From Novosphingobium aquimarinum (GTDB lineage Bacteria > Pseudomonadota > Alphaproteobacteria > Sphingomonadales > Sphingomonadaceae): DNA of 41,111 bases. The stretch's first letter is position 1, and every line of letters begins with the position of its first letter. This document shows, piece after piece, positions 23,012-31,697 of this stretch. Under the pieces are notes generated by a model that was given only the letters and a program-made list of their open reading frames with translations, did no database searches and was not told the DNA's origin. The position numbers were made by a program, and so were the translations under genes. Location: NCBI RefSeq assembly GCF_009746585.1, contig NZ_WRPO01000029.1, forward strand, positions 1 to 41,111. Direction: 5' to 3'.

Positions 23012-26000
23012 ATGCGCAGGCTCGTGAGGCTGATTGCCGCCCTCCCCGCCCTCTTCCTCGCGTCGCCCGCACTCGCGGTCGATACGAGCTTCCACACCTA
23101 TGACGGGTTCGCCGAGACAGTCGACGCCTTCCGTCTCGTCTCGATGATCTTCGGCGATCCGCGTTACGAGACGCTGGTGATGATCGTCGCAACGGTCGGC
23201 ATCGGTCTCGGCGCAATCATCGCCAGCGTGCGCGGGACCGGCATGGGCCTGGTCGCGTTCGGGTTCCAGATCTTGGTAGGGGTCGGTCTCTTCGTCGGAC
23301 TTATCGCCACAACCGGCACGGTCCACGTCTATGACAGGGTGCGCAACGCCTACCAGCCTGTAGGCGGCGTTCCCAACCTTCTGGTTCTGGTCGCCGGCGC
23401 AACCAACATGATGGAACGCGCGATGGTCGAGACGATCGACGACAACACGCTCGATCCCAACGCCAAGATCGAGTTTGGCGCCGGTGGCCACAGCTTCGAT
23501 CTTTTCCTGAACGCGGTCAGCCCACGCGGCCCCATGACCGATGTATTCCTCGATGCAACCATCAAGGACTATGTCCGTCAATGCTATCCGGTCGCGCGCG
23601 TGTCGGCCGCCTATGGCGTCGACGATGACCAGCTTTTCCGAACCTCGACCGACTTGCCCGCTTCCTTCGCGGCCATGGCGGGTCCCGCTACCTTCTCGAC
23701 GGTCTACACCGAGGCCGACAAGGGCGGCACGACTGTGACTTGCACCGATGCCTGGACGCACATTTCGGATCGCCTGTCCGACCCCGTGCTGTTCGACAAT
23801 TATACCAGCCAGATCTGCGCACGGACGGGTTACGACACCGGCAATGCCCAGCAGATGACGCGCTGTCGGCAGCAGCTTGGCGAAATGGGCCAGATGATGC
23901 TCGGCCGATCGCTGAGCGCGCAGGCCTTCCTGACCCACATCCTCCTTGGCAACACAGTCGGCGACGTCCTGTTCGAGGATTCGCCGGCCAGCGCGGCCAG
24001 GGTCATGGCCAATCGCGCGGTTATCTCGAACGGCCTTGCCACCATGTCGGTCGCAAATGAATGGATGCCGACGATCCGTGCCACTGTGTTCGGTATCATG
24101 CTCTTCATGATCCCGATCGCGCTGCTGTTCATCCTGACGCCGATCAACCTGCGCGTGGCGAGCTTCGCGCTCGGCATGTTCGTCTTCGTGGCGCTCTGGG
24201 GCGTGATCGACGCGGGCATCTATCAACTCACCCTCGGCCGCGCGACGGCAACACTCGCCGAGCTGCGGTCCAATGCACTCGCCGCCAATGCCTGGTTGCT
24301 CGCGCCTTCCGCAGCGATGAAGGCGCTTGCGATCTTCGGCAGCTTCCGCACGGCTGCCGCTGGCCTCGCCGGCGCCTTCGTCTTCACTGTCTTCCGTTTC
24401 AGCGGCAATGTGTTCACCTCGTTCACGTCGGGATCGCTTGGTGTTGCCGCCCAAGGGACAGCCGCGGCAGCGCCGATGGGCACGGCCGAAGGGCAGGCCT
24501 CCGCGTTGGAGGCTCAGGCGTCAGCCATGGGCACGCGCTCCCGCGCGGCGGCGGCTTCGAGCTTTGGGGATTTCGGCGAGCGCTCCACCTTCGGCGCCAA
24601 CCGGACCTATGGCGAGGCGGGCCATATCCTGGGCGAGCGCTCCGGAACGCCAGGCGGCACCGCTTTCGCGCTTGGCGGCATAGAAGGGTCGCGTCAGTTG
24701 GGGAGCCTCGCGCCCGCGCTGGGTGGCCGCGATCTTGCCGATCCGGCGGTCGCGCGCGCGATCCAGGCCAATGCCGCGACCACCGCCATTCATCAGTTCG
24801 CCGAGAAGGATGCCTTGAGGAGTCTAGGGACAAGCTATTTTGGCCGAGGCGAAGCCGGTGAAAAGTCGTTCGCCGCCTTCAGTCAAAACCTTGTCCAGTG
24901 GCGCGCATTCGGCGACCAGCGCGCTTATGACATGATGATGCGGGGAGCGACGCGTCACTTTGAGCGCGCCGGCTATTCGCCCGCGGACGCGCAGCTCAAG
25001 GCATCAGGTGTCATCGGCGAGGCACAGGCCGATCCCACCTTCGCCAAGCTGACGGCCAATGCCTTCGACCAGGAACAGATGTTCAGGAACGACCTAACTT
25101 CCGCGCAAATCCAGGTGGGTGCGATGGAAGGCCGCCGGGACTATGCGGGAGACAATGTCGCCGGCGTCGAACGCGCCAATGTGGCAACCGAGCAAGGCTG
25201 GCGTACTGGCAGCAATCAGGGTCAGCGCGAAGCCGCATCGATGCTGGGCCTGTCGGTGGACGAGACATCTCGCCGTATCGGTTTCATCAATGCGCTGTCC
25301 GGCGAAGCGCGCAGCACGGCGATCAGCCAGTTCTCTCGCGCCACCGGCCGCAACGAGGCACAGGTTGAGGCTGCATTGGAGCGTTACAGTGCGGCGACGC
25401 AGCTTGGCACCGCGGATGGCGCGACGGCCGAGGCGGGCCGGGAAGGCACGAGCGTCTATGGCCGGACGCGCGAGGCGGCCGGCTATGATTTCGCCGAGCG
25501 CTCGGGCAAGCTCGATGCGCAGCGCGAGGTCGGAACCTCGGGCACGCGGGACGCGGCGCGGATCGGCGAACAGCGGCGGCAGTCGGATAATTTCGGCTAT
25601 GCCGAGGGTGCGGCGGCGGTTGGCGTCTCGACGCGCGAGGCGGCGCGTCTCGACAGCTTCATCCAGGCGCTGACCCGGACCGCGGGCAACCAGGTCGATA
25701 TGGCCGAAGGTGGCGCGGCCGGTGTCGCCGATCGCGCGCGCAACGAGCGGCTGACCTCGATTGTCGACCGTGAACGCCTGACCCGCATGCAAGGTCTGCT
25801 CGCCGAGCACGGCATAAACCTCAGCAAACGCCAGATCGCTATGGACCAGAATGGCGATCTCGGCCTCAACCTGACACCGGAAACCGCTGCCGCCATGTGG
25901 AAGGCTGGGCTTATCAACGAGAGCCAGCTCGGCGCGATCGCCAATGGCGGTCACGCGCGCTTCAGTTTCGCGCACAATGACCTGCTCGTCTCCAGCGGGA

Positions 26001-26779
26001 CGGATTTCAGCCGCTCGGCGCGCAGCGACACCAGCACCCGTTTCGAGGCGGGCAAGCAGGCTGGTCCTGATACCATCGAGCACTTCATGGGCGGCGGTGC
26101 CGAGGGCCAGGCGATGCTCTCACACTGGCTCCGCGGCGGGTTCGAAATGGACCGCAAAGGCGAGTGGCGGCTCAAGCCTCAGGTCGCCGACACGCTCCAG
26201 CGCGATGTCCAGGCAATTATGGCGCAGACAGGGTGGCAGAGAACTCTCTCCCGTTCGGCCACAGATCAGACGACGATGGGGACCAGTGTAAATCTAGAAC
26301 TCGGTCGTTCGGTTGGAGTGACCGAAAACGAGAATGTTGGTGGAAGCACCCCAGGAGCTGGCAGAAGAACGCAGGGCCGGCAGGTTCAAGGGCCTCAGAA
26401 GGTACAATCGACGTCGGGGCGAGTTGGCGCGGGGGTTGGATTTAGCAGCAGGGACACTGGCTCCACGAGTGAAACTGCCGGATCAACGCTGGATATCGTC
26501 AACTATGACGTGCGGGACTCGATTGCTGCAGCTGAGCGTGCTGCAGCGCGCTCAAGCGATCCCGCAGCAACTTTCTCCCATGAGTTGTCGAACCGCGTCC
26601 TGGGACGCGAAGGAGTGCGCAATCGATACCTTCAGGATGCGGACAATGGGCGCGCCACGTTTGATATCACCGGGCCGCTAACGTCCCTTGAGCAAAACTC
26701 GGTATTGGCAAAAGGCAGCTTTTCGACGGATATCGCCGGCAGCTCCGGTGACGGGGACAGTAGCTTCAAGAAGCGTTAG
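23012..26779 (+). CDS. traG: TraG pilus assembly / mating-pair stabilisation protein
   Basis: In F, TraG acts in pilus assembly with its N-terminal part and in mating-pair stabilisation and entry exclusion with its periplasmic C-terminus. The 1255 residues contain the TraG-N domain (about 1-480). It carries a leader, membrane helices near 55-75, 76-100, 355-380 and 390-415, and the family stretch QQMTRCRQQLGEMG. The C-terminal 750 residues are hydrophilic, Gly/Ala/Arg-rich and low in complexity, with repeated DGA/EAGREG-like segments. It is the last gene of the operon. Its stop overlaps, tail to tail, the stop of an antisense membrane-protein gene. Confidence 0.92.
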   Translation: MRRLVRLIAALPALFLASPALAVDTSFHTYDGFAETVDAFRLVSMIFGDPRYETLVMIVATVGIGLGAIIASVRGTGMGLVAFGFQILVGVGLFVGLIATTGTVHVYDRVRNAYQPVGGVPNLLVLVAGATNMMERAMVETIDDNTLDPNAKIEFGAGGHSFDLFLNAVSPRGPMTDVFLDATIKDYVRQCYPVARVSAAYGVDDDQLFRTSTDLPASFAAMAGPATFSTVYTEADKGGTTVTCTDAWTHISDRLSDPVLFDNYTSQICARTGYDTGNAQQMTRCRQQLGEMGQMMLGRSLSAQAFLTHILLGNTVGDVLFEDSPASAARVMANRAVISNGLATMSVANEWMPTIRATVFGIMLFMIPIALLFILTPINLRVASFALGMFVFVALWGVIDAGIYQLTLGRATATLAELRSNALAANAWLLAPSAAMKALAIFGSFRTAAAGLAGAFVFTVFRFSGNVFTSFTSGSLGVAAQGTAAAAPMGTAEGQASALEAQASAMGTRSRAAAASSFGDFGERSTFGANRTYGEAGHILGERSGTPGGTAFALGGIEGSRQLGSLAPALGGRDLADPAVARAIQANAATTAIHQFAEKDALRSLGTSYFGRGEAGEKSFAAFSQNLVQWRAFGDQRAYDMMMRGATRHFERAGYSPADAQLKASGVIGEAQADPTFAKLTANAFDQEQMFRNDLTSAQIQVGAMEGRRDYAGDNVAGVERANVATEQGWRTGSNQGQREAASMLGLSVDETSRRIGFINALSGEARSTAISQFSRATGRNEAQVEAALERYSAATQLGTADGATAEAGREGTSVYGRTREAAGYDFAERSGKLDAQREVGTSGTRDAARIGEQRRQSDNFGYAEGAAAVGVSTREAARLDSFIQALTRTAGNQVDMAEGGAAGVADRARNERLTSIVDRERLTRMQGLLAEHGINLSKRQIAMDQNGDLGLNLTPETAAAMWKAGLINESQLGAIANGGHARFSFAHNDLLVSSGTDFSRSARSDTSTRFEAGKQAGPDTIEHFMGGGAEGQAMLSHWLRGGFEMDRKGEWRLKPQVADTLQRDVQAIMAQTGWQRTLSRSATDQTTMGTSVNLELGRSVGVTENENVGGSTPGAGRRTQGRQVQGPQKVQSTSGRVGAGVGFSSRDTGSTSETAGSTLDIVNYDVRDSIAAAERAAARSSDPAATFSHELSNRVLGREGVRNRYLQDADNGRATFDITGPLTSLEQNSVLAKGSFSTDIAGSSGDGDSSFKKR

Positions 26780-27249
26780 CGGTGCTTTCCGGTATGGGGA
26801 TCGATGTAGCCTGGATTGAGCGGGTTTGAAGGGTTGCCGATCCAGAGCGCCCCTGACCGAGGGTCGAAAATGTCTGTCGTGGCGGCAAGGTCTTCCATCG
26901 CCCGATCATGATCTTCCCAGACCCGTTCCGTCACAGCCAAAGCTTCATCATCGGACAGCGGCGTTCCGTTGCCTGAGCCCACAAATCCGTCCAGGCGTTC
27001 CCTGGCATAGCCGACGCCCAGCACCATCAGCGCCGTCATCGGGAAGAAGAGGATATTCAGATAGCCCGCGGGCGCTCCGCGATAGAAAGTCTCCAGAGCG
27101 TCAATGCGCGTCGACACGGCCATGCCCATCCACCACACTGGAATGGCCGCCCACCAGAGCTTGGCATACCAAGGCAACCAGAGCCATGCCGACAGTTTCG
27201 GCGCCGTTGGCCTGCTCATAGTGTCCTGATCGTCGAGGGCGGTGTTCAC
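26776..27249 (-). CDS. Unknown membrane protein antisense to the end of traG
   Basis: This 157-residue protein has two membrane segments (about 25-48, Trp-rich LPWYAKLWWAAIPVWWMGMA; and about 64-82) and a soluble C-terminus ending GYIDPHTGKHR. The GTG at 27249 has AAGG upstream; MSRPTAP at residue 11 is an alternative start. It shares 4 bp with traG tail to tail. Its promoter side faces the RES toxin-antitoxin pair. I do not recognise the family. In F the genes next to traG encode entry exclusion, so a similar role is conceivable, but the topology alone does not prove it. Confidence 0.7.
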   Translation of the reverse strand: MNTALDDQDTMSRPTAPKLSAWLWLPWYAKLWWAAIPVWWMGMAVSTRIDALETFYRGAPAGYLNILFFPMTALMVLGVGYARERLDGFVGSGNGTPLSDDEALAVTERVWEDHDRAMEDLAATTDIFDPRSGALWIGNPSNPLNPGYIDPHTGKHR

Positions 27250-27318
27250 CTTGGAATCCTTTCAGATTCCTCTTACCATCAAAGCCGTCTACCGTCACCC
27301 TCAATCAACAATCCTCGC

Positions 27319-27362
27319 TTGTCCTTTTTGTCGTAGTTGATATATTGCAGACAGAAAGGACA
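27319..27362 (+). promoter_or_regulatory. Promoter and operator of the RES toxin-antitoxin pair
   Basis: The -35 TTGTCC (27319-27324) and -10 TATATT (27341-27346) have a 16-nt spacer. The inverted repeat TGTCCTTTTTGTC (27320-27332) / GACAGAAAGGACA (27350-27362) has 12 of 13 positions matching. One arm covers the -35 side and the other covers the Shine-Dalgarno (AAAGGA) of the antitoxin gene. This layout implies autorepression at both transcription and early initiation. Confidence 0.65.
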
Positions 27363-27365
27363 GTC

Positions 27366-28001
27366 ATGGCCAGCACCGCCCACGTTCCAAAATCCAGCAG
27401 GCGAGCCTCGCCGCGCGCAGCCTTTCCCGCAAGCGATACTTTGCGGCACAAGGCACTGGAGAAGCTGACACTGGCGATTGCCAAAGCGGTAGATTCTGCC
27501 AGCGACGATACGCTCGCCGATATCGTCGGTTCTGAGGATCTCCGGCACGCGCTGGTCATCGCGCCACGCGACATCGCTCCCGAAGCACCTGCCGACCTCG
27601 AAGCGATCAGGGCGGCGCGCGAGCGGACCGCACAATTTCGCGAGGAAATGGCTGAGCGGGCCGGGGGCATGTTCGACCGCGCGCATGTCGCCGAGATGCT
27701 GGGTGTCTCCCAGGCCGCGATCGACAAGCAGCGCCAGCGTCGCCAGATTCTGGGCGTGCCCTACGGGACGGAGATCCGATATCCTGCGGCGCAGTTCGCC
27801 AATGGCGAGGTGTTGCATGGCCTCAAGGCGGTGCTGGAAGCGTTTGACGATATGAACCCGTGGGAACAGCTGATGATGCTCACCACGCCGCTCGATGGGT
27901 TCGGATCTCATCGTGAGACCGTCTTCCAAACGCTCGCGAGACGGCCGGAGCAGAGAGTCCTAAAGCAGCTTGCGGGTTTGGCGGCGAGCTGGACTGCCTG
28001 A
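27366..28001 (+). CDS. Antitoxin of the RES module (Xre/MbcA/ParS-like)
   Basis: This 211-residue partner of the RES toxin has a helix-turn-helix at about 100-130 (MFDRAHVAEMLGVSQAAIDKQ). Its C-terminal segment (about 145-205, LKAVLEAFDDMNPWEQLMML) has the shape of the DUF2384 toxin-binding domain. A longer-than-usual N-terminal region (about 90 residues) is not recognised. The ATG at 27366 is preferred to an upstream TTG because AAAGGA lies 5 nt before it. The toxin gene starts 5 nt downstream. Confidence 0.75.
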   Translation: MASTAHVPKSSRRASPRAAFPASDTLRHKALEKLTLAIAKAVDSASDDTLADIVGSEDLRHALVIAPRDIAPEAPADLEAIRAARERTAQFREEMAERAGGMFDRAHVAEMLGVSQAAIDKQRQRRQILGVPYGTEIRYPAAQFANGEVLHGLKAVLEAFDDMNPWEQLMMLTTPLDGFGSHRETVFQTLARRPEQRVLKQLAGLAASWTA

Positions 28002-28006
28002 TATAA

Positions 28007-28567
28007 ATGGCGTCCATTCGATTGAGACGTATCGATGCGGGCGTGCGCCTCCATCGCATACACCGTGCCGAGCACAGTCCGATGTTTTTCGGACCTGCCG
28101 GCTATGCACCTCAGTCCCGCTTCGACTCGCCCGATGGCAGCTACAAGGTGCTTTACGCAGCTCGGACGCTTGAAACGGCATTCGGCGAAACACTCGTTCG
28201 AACGCCCGAAACGCCATATATCCTGTCGTCAGCCATCGAAAGCCGAGTGCGCAGTGAACTGGAGATCACAAGAGCGCTAAAGCTCTATCCTCTGATCGAT
28301 GCCAGCGTCTCCGCAGACGGCCTCTCCTTCACCGATCTTCACGGTATCGACTATCTGCGATGCAGGGAGGTCAGCGCCGAAATCCATGCAACGACGGTTG
28401 CCGATGGCATCCTTTATACGTCCCGGTTCGACAACCATCGCTGTGTGGCGCTATTCGATCGCGCGGCGAACGCGATTGCCGAAACGACGACCAAAGCGGT
28501 TGCGATTGGAGCGGCCCAGGCGACCGTCCTCGCCTATCACTTCGGAAAAATATTCGTTGAGCCCTGA
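28007..28567 (+). CDS. RES-domain toxin (NAD+-degrading family)
   Basis: RES-domain toxins such as Res and MbcT destroy NAD+ by hydrolysis or phosphorolysis. The 186 residues show the family pattern with the conserved Arg in LHRIHRAEHSPMFFG, the Tyr/Glu region KVLYAARTLETAFGETLV and the C-terminal SRFDNHRCVALFDR. Gene order (antitoxin first, 5-nt gap) and size agree with known modules. Both active-site Arg and Glu positions look intact. Confidence 0.88.
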   Translation: MASIRLRRIDAGVRLHRIHRAEHSPMFFGPAGYAPQSRFDSPDGSYKVLYAARTLETAFGETLVRTPETPYILSSAIESRVRSELEITRALKLYPLIDASVSADGLSFTDLHGIDYLRCREVSAEIHATTVADGILYTSRFDNHRCVALFDRAANAIAETTTKAVAIGAAQATVLAYHFGKIFVEP

Positions 28568-28883
28568 ATGGCCGAACCGGCGAGACGCCGCAACGCGCCT
28601 ATCGGCCATGTGGAGGGAGCCACGCCGTCAACAAGCTTCACATGCCAGCCGCGGATTAGTTGATTGCCCATCCCGTCGGTGCCCACCATCATTTTCCAGG
28701 GAATACCTGACTCTGTGCATGGCGACGAAGGCAGGGACTGTAGCCATCGGTTGACACTTCAGCCTAATCTGGAGCAGATTCGCATCCTCGAAATGGCGCG
28801 CCCTTGGATCGTCGCCTATCTTCTTGGTTCGACTGTGGTTCGGGCGGGGCAGTGGCGCGCACGCGGTCGATGGAAATGCCTTC
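28568..28883. other. Intergenic stretch between the RES and AbiE modules
   Basis: No convincing gene is visible. A minus-strand frame beginning MVGTDGMGNQLIRG near 28693 reads into the RES gene and may be a fragment of an unknown gene. A plus-strand frame here lacks coding character. I see no repeat or RNA structure before the promoter at 28893. Confidence 0.4.
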
Positions 28884-28930
28884 ACAAAATTCTTGAAACT
28901 TTCACTATTCGCAAGTATCTAGAATTTTAT
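28884..28930 (+). promoter_or_regulatory. abiE promoter with inverted repeat; probable leaderless start
   Basis: The -35 TTGAAA (28893-28898) and -10 TATCTA (28916-28921) are spaced by 17 nt. This puts the transcript start at about 28928-28929, on the ATG itself, and no Shine-Dalgarno is present. Arms ACAAAATTCTTGA (28884-28896) and TCTAGAATTTTAT (28918-28930) match at 11 of 13 positions as an inverted repeat flanking the promoter. This fits AbiEi autorepression. Confidence 0.6.
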
Positions 28931-29609
28931 GAGTGCACTTGCTTCCAGCCTGTCCCATGGAAAGCTCGCTGGCCGCATCTTTGATGAGCGGCAGCTGGCC
29001 GAAGCAATCGGCGGCAGTGATGCGCGACGGTATGCGCTCGTAAACCGCGCGCTGAAGGACGGTACACTCGTCCGGTTGAAGCGCGGCGCCTACCTGCTCG
29101 CCCAATCCTCCCGCGCCGATACACCTCATCCCTTCGCAGTCGCGCAGGCTCTCCTTCCAGGCAGCTATGTCTCGTTCGAAACCGCCCTCTCCTATCATGG
29201 CTGGATTCCCGAGGCAGTCTATGTGATCGCAAGCGTGACGCCCGGCCGCAAGACGCTCGAATTTGAGACACCGGTCATGGGGCGCTTTTCCTATCATCCG
29301 CTCGCCATCCAGAAATATCAGTTTCTGGTCGGCGTGGAGCGACTGAAATTGGGCGCCCTTACAGCATTCGTCGCCACGCCCTTACGCGCGCTCCTCGATC
29401 TCATCGCACTGCGCAAGAGCGGCTGGACGGACCTCGGCTGGCTGACAAGCGGCTTGCGTATCGATGAAGACCATCTGGGCTCGCTCAAAGCCAGGGAGTT
29501 CGCGATGCTGCAAGGCGTCTACAAGCACAAGGCGGTCAACGATTTTCTTCGATCGCTCGAACTCGGCATCAGTGCCGACCGCTCTCCATCGTCTGGACCA
29601 TCGCGATGA
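28929..29609 (+). CDS. abiEi: AbiEi-family antitoxin / transcriptional repressor
   Basis: This is the antitoxin of the AbiE type IV system; it acts by repression rather than by binding the toxin. The 226 residues have a winged helix (about 15-60, ARIYAL-type VNRALKDGTLVRLKRGAYLL). The core ADTPHPFAVAQALLPGSYVSF-ALSYHGWIPE and the TPLRALLDLIAL block are AbiEi-like. The stop overlaps the toxin gene by 4 nt. The gene is probably translated from a leaderless message. Confidence 0.87.
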   Translation: MSALASSLSHGKLAGRIFDERQLAEAIGGSDARRYALVNRALKDGTLVRLKRGAYLLAQSSRADTPHPFAVAQALLPGSYVSFETALSYHGWIPEAVYVIASVTPGRKTLEFETPVMGRFSYHPLAIQKYQFLVGVERLKLGALTAFVATPLRALLDLIALRKSGWTDLGWLTSGLRIDEDHLGSLKAREFAMLQGVYKHKAVNDFLRSLELGISADRSPSSGPSR

Positions 29610-30466
29610 TCGACATGTTGCAGAAGAAGCTCCGCGACTATGCTGCGACCAACGCCCTTGAAGAGGAAAACGCGACCAAGGAGATAATCCAGGAGATCGC
29701 GCTCTACGCTCTCTGGCGCGCCGATTTTTTCGATGTCGCGCTTTTCCAGGGTGGCACGAGCCTGCGCATCCTGCATGGGCTCCCACGTTTCTCCGAGGAT
29801 CTCGATTTTCTGCTGCGTACCCCCGATGCCGCGTTCCGATGGTCCCCTTATCTCACTGCCCTGGTCGAAATCTTCGCTCAGTTCGGCCTCAAGCTCGAAG
29901 CCCAGCCGAAGGAAAAGATGGACAGGGCGGTTCGCGAGGCGGTCCTCAAGGACGACTCGATTGCGAACCAACTCAACCTGCGTTTTGCAGGATCGAACCG
30001 TGGCAGGACGATCAAGATCAAGCTTGAGATCGACACCAATCCTCCGGCGGGATCGGAAGAAGCCACTACCTTCCTCGACTTCCCTGCCGATTACGAGGTG
30101 CGGCACCAGGATCTGCCGTCCAATTTCGCGCTCAAGGTTCATGCCTTGCTCTGCCGCCCCTATCTCAAGGGCCGCGACTGGTTCGATTTTTCCTGGTATG
30201 TTGCAAATCACGTTCCCCTGAACCTGCCCCTCCTTGCCGCCGCGCTGCGGCAGGCCGGCCCGTGGCAGGAGAAGCTCGACATGATTTACGACGGCGAATG
30301 GCTGGTCGACACTTTGAAGGAAAAGATCAGTTCCGTCGACTGGAGCGCGGCGGCAAGCGACGTTGCTCGCTTCCTGCGTCCGGCCGAAGCGAAATCCCTC
30401 TCCCTGTGGAGTGAGCGCTTCTTTGATGCCAAGCTTGGTCAGCTTGCCAGAGACGGCATCAAATGA
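29606..30466 (+). CDS. abiEii: AbiEii/AbiGii nucleotidyltransferase toxin
   Basis: The toxin of type IV AbiE systems is a nucleotidyltransferase; characterised members block growth, and MenT relatives modify tRNA ends. The 286 residues contain the catalytic motifs FQGGTSLRILHG (about 48-59) and RFSEDLDFLLR (about 63-73) with the DxD pair, plus KIKLEIDTNPP and KVHALLCRPYLKGRDWFDFSWY further down. All expected motifs are intact. Many systems of this type also resist phages, so the pair may serve defence as well as maintenance. Confidence 0.9.
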   Translation: MIDMLQKKLRDYAATNALEEENATKEIIQEIALYALWRADFFDVALFQGGTSLRILHGLPRFSEDLDFLLRTPDAAFRWSPYLTALVEIFAQFGLKLEAQPKEKMDRAVREAVLKDDSIANQLNLRFAGSNRGRTIKIKLEIDTNPPAGSEEATTFLDFPADYEVRHQDLPSNFALKVHALLCRPYLKGRDWFDFSWYVANHVPLNLPLLAAALRQAGPWQEKLDMIYDGEWLVDTLKEKISSVDWSAAASDVARFLRPAEAKSLSLWSERFFDAKLGQLARDGIK

Positions 30467-30543
30467 GCCCGTGGAGGTACGTGACCCAGCTTGGCAGGAT
30501 CGAACCAATGCTAGATTCTGCGGCGGGCCAGTAGATGGATATG

Positions 30544-30765
30544 CTAGACGCGCTTGCGCCACGTGATCAGTGCACGCAACCACCTCCGTACGGGATTGCG
30601 GGTATCGCTGTGACGCCCGATGAGAACATGGGTTCGATCAGGAAGCATTTGGCTCGATGGCTCGAGCGTCGACCGATCGGGTAGCGCCTGCTTTATCCGT
30701 TCGATTGCAGGCAATTCGCCCGCGTCGAATAGTGAACCTTGGCTCGAATCGCTCTGCTTGGCCAT
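30544..30765 (-). CDS. Small unknown protein
   Basis: This 73-residue protein starts MAKQSDSSQGSLFDAGE and ends with a basic tail. No domain, signal or membrane segment is recognised. The gene lies between the AbiE and Phd/PIN modules on the opposite strand. Coding character is moderate. It may be a remnant of a longer gene or a spurious reading frame. Confidence 0.35.
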   Translation of the reverse strand: MAKQSDSSQGSLFDAGELPAIERIKQALPDRSTLEPSSQMLPDRTHVLIGRHSDTRNPVRRWLRALITWRKRV

Positions 30766-30878
30766 AGCATGATGATAAACGCGGAACGCAAACCGCGGAA
30801 CCAGTTCCACCGCACTTGTGGATAAGCGCGAATCACGGAACTCGCGGAAGAGCTTTGCGAGAAAGCAACCTGAACCGC

Positions 30879-30922
30879 TTGCCCAACTGCTACCGAGAGG
30901 CTATATCTGACCAGCTAGTCAG
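30879..30922 (+). promoter_or_regulatory. phd-PIN promoter with near-perfect palindrome
   Basis: The -35 TTGCCC (30879-30884) and -10 TATATC (30902-30907) are separated by 17 nt. Immediately downstream lies the palindrome CTGACCAGCTAGTCAG (30907-30922, 14 of 16 positions symmetric). It overlaps the start of transcription and the AGGAG ribosome-binding site (30921-30925). A Phd-type antitoxin is the obvious candidate to bind it. Confidence 0.65.
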
Positions 30923-30932
30923 GAGAAGACCA

Positions 30933-31229
30933 GTGGGCACAGCCGTTCGCAAGGGAAACAGAGACAAATCCGGTCCGCCCGGTGCCTGGAAACTGGAGGA
31001 TGCCAAAGCTCGCTTCAGCGAGGTCGTCAGGCGCGCGCAGAGCGAAGGGCCGCAGCGGGTCACGGTTAGGGGCCGCGAAGCCGTTGTCGTGATCAGCGTC
31101 GACGAACTCGATCGCCTTCTCCCCAAGGATGCCGGCAAGCCCGATTTCGTACCATTCCTCGAGGGTCTTGGCCTCGACGGTCTCGACCCTGAGCGGGAGG
31201 TCGACCGTGGACGGGACATCGTCCTGTGA
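30933..31229 (+). CDS. Phd/YefM-family antitoxin
   Basis: This 98-residue antitoxin has the Phd/YefM fold: WKLEDAKARFSEVVRRAQSEGPQRVTVRG then EAVVVISVDELDRLL. A C-terminal toxin-binding tail includes FVPFLEGLGLDGLDPE. The start is GTG at 30933 with AGGAG 7 nt upstream. The stop overlaps the PIN toxin start (ATG/GTG overlap of 4 nt). Confidence 0.87.
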   Translation: MGTAVRKGNRDKSGPPGAWKLEDAKARFSEVVRRAQSEGPQRVTVRGREAVVVISVDELDRLLPKDAGKPDFVPFLEGLGLDGLDPEREVDRGRDIVL

Positions 31230-31678
31230 AGGGTTGGCTGCTCGACACACATGTCGTTTCGGCGCTCGCGAGCCCAAATGGCGCGCCAAGCGTGAAGGCA
31301 TGGGCGACGGAGCAGCCTGAGCATCGCATGTTCCTGAGCGTGCTGGCACTCGCGGAATATGATAAGGGCATTCGCAATCTGGAACCCGAACACCCTGATC
31401 GCTCGCGTTATACGGCCGCGCGCGATGCGCTTGCTCACCGGTTCAGCGATCGGCTCCTCTCTGTCGACGACGCCATCGTCTACCGTTGGGGCGCGATTTC
31501 CGGCGACGTCAAGCGCAGAATCCGGCAGGCGCCACCGGTCATTGACACATTGCTCGCCGCGACCGCGATAGAACATGATCTCTTCCTCGTGACGCGCAAT
31601 GTGAAGGATACGCGCCACAGCGGGGCCGTGATCTTCAATCCCTGGGAAGACGATCCGTCCCGCTTCCCTTTGACCTGA
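31226..31678 (+). CDS. PIN-domain ribonuclease toxin
   Basis: This 150-residue VapC/FitB-type toxin has the first Asp in WLLDTHVVSALASP and the Glu in VLALAEYDKGI. The C-terminal acidic cluster sits in PPVIDTLLAATAIEHDLFLVTRN followed by VKDT. The catalytic acidic residues are all present. It pairs with a Phd-type antitoxin rather than a VapB, a common mixed combination. It overlaps the antitoxin gene by 4 nt. Confidence 0.88.
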   Translation: MKGWLLDTHVVSALASPNGAPSVKAWATEQPEHRMFLSVLALAEYDKGIRNLEPEHPDRSRYTAARDALAHRFSDRLLSVDDAIVYRWGAISGDVKRRIRQAPPVIDTLLAATAIEHDLFLVTRNVKDTRHSGAVIFNPWEDDPSRFPLT

Positions 31679-31697
31679 GCCGAGCGACATCGACACA

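Noticed and set aside
22928..24454. 508-codon minus-strand frame opposite traH/traG
   Set aside because: Typical high-GC antisense shadow, rich in Glu/Arg/His repeats; the plus-strand TraH and TraG genes explain the region.
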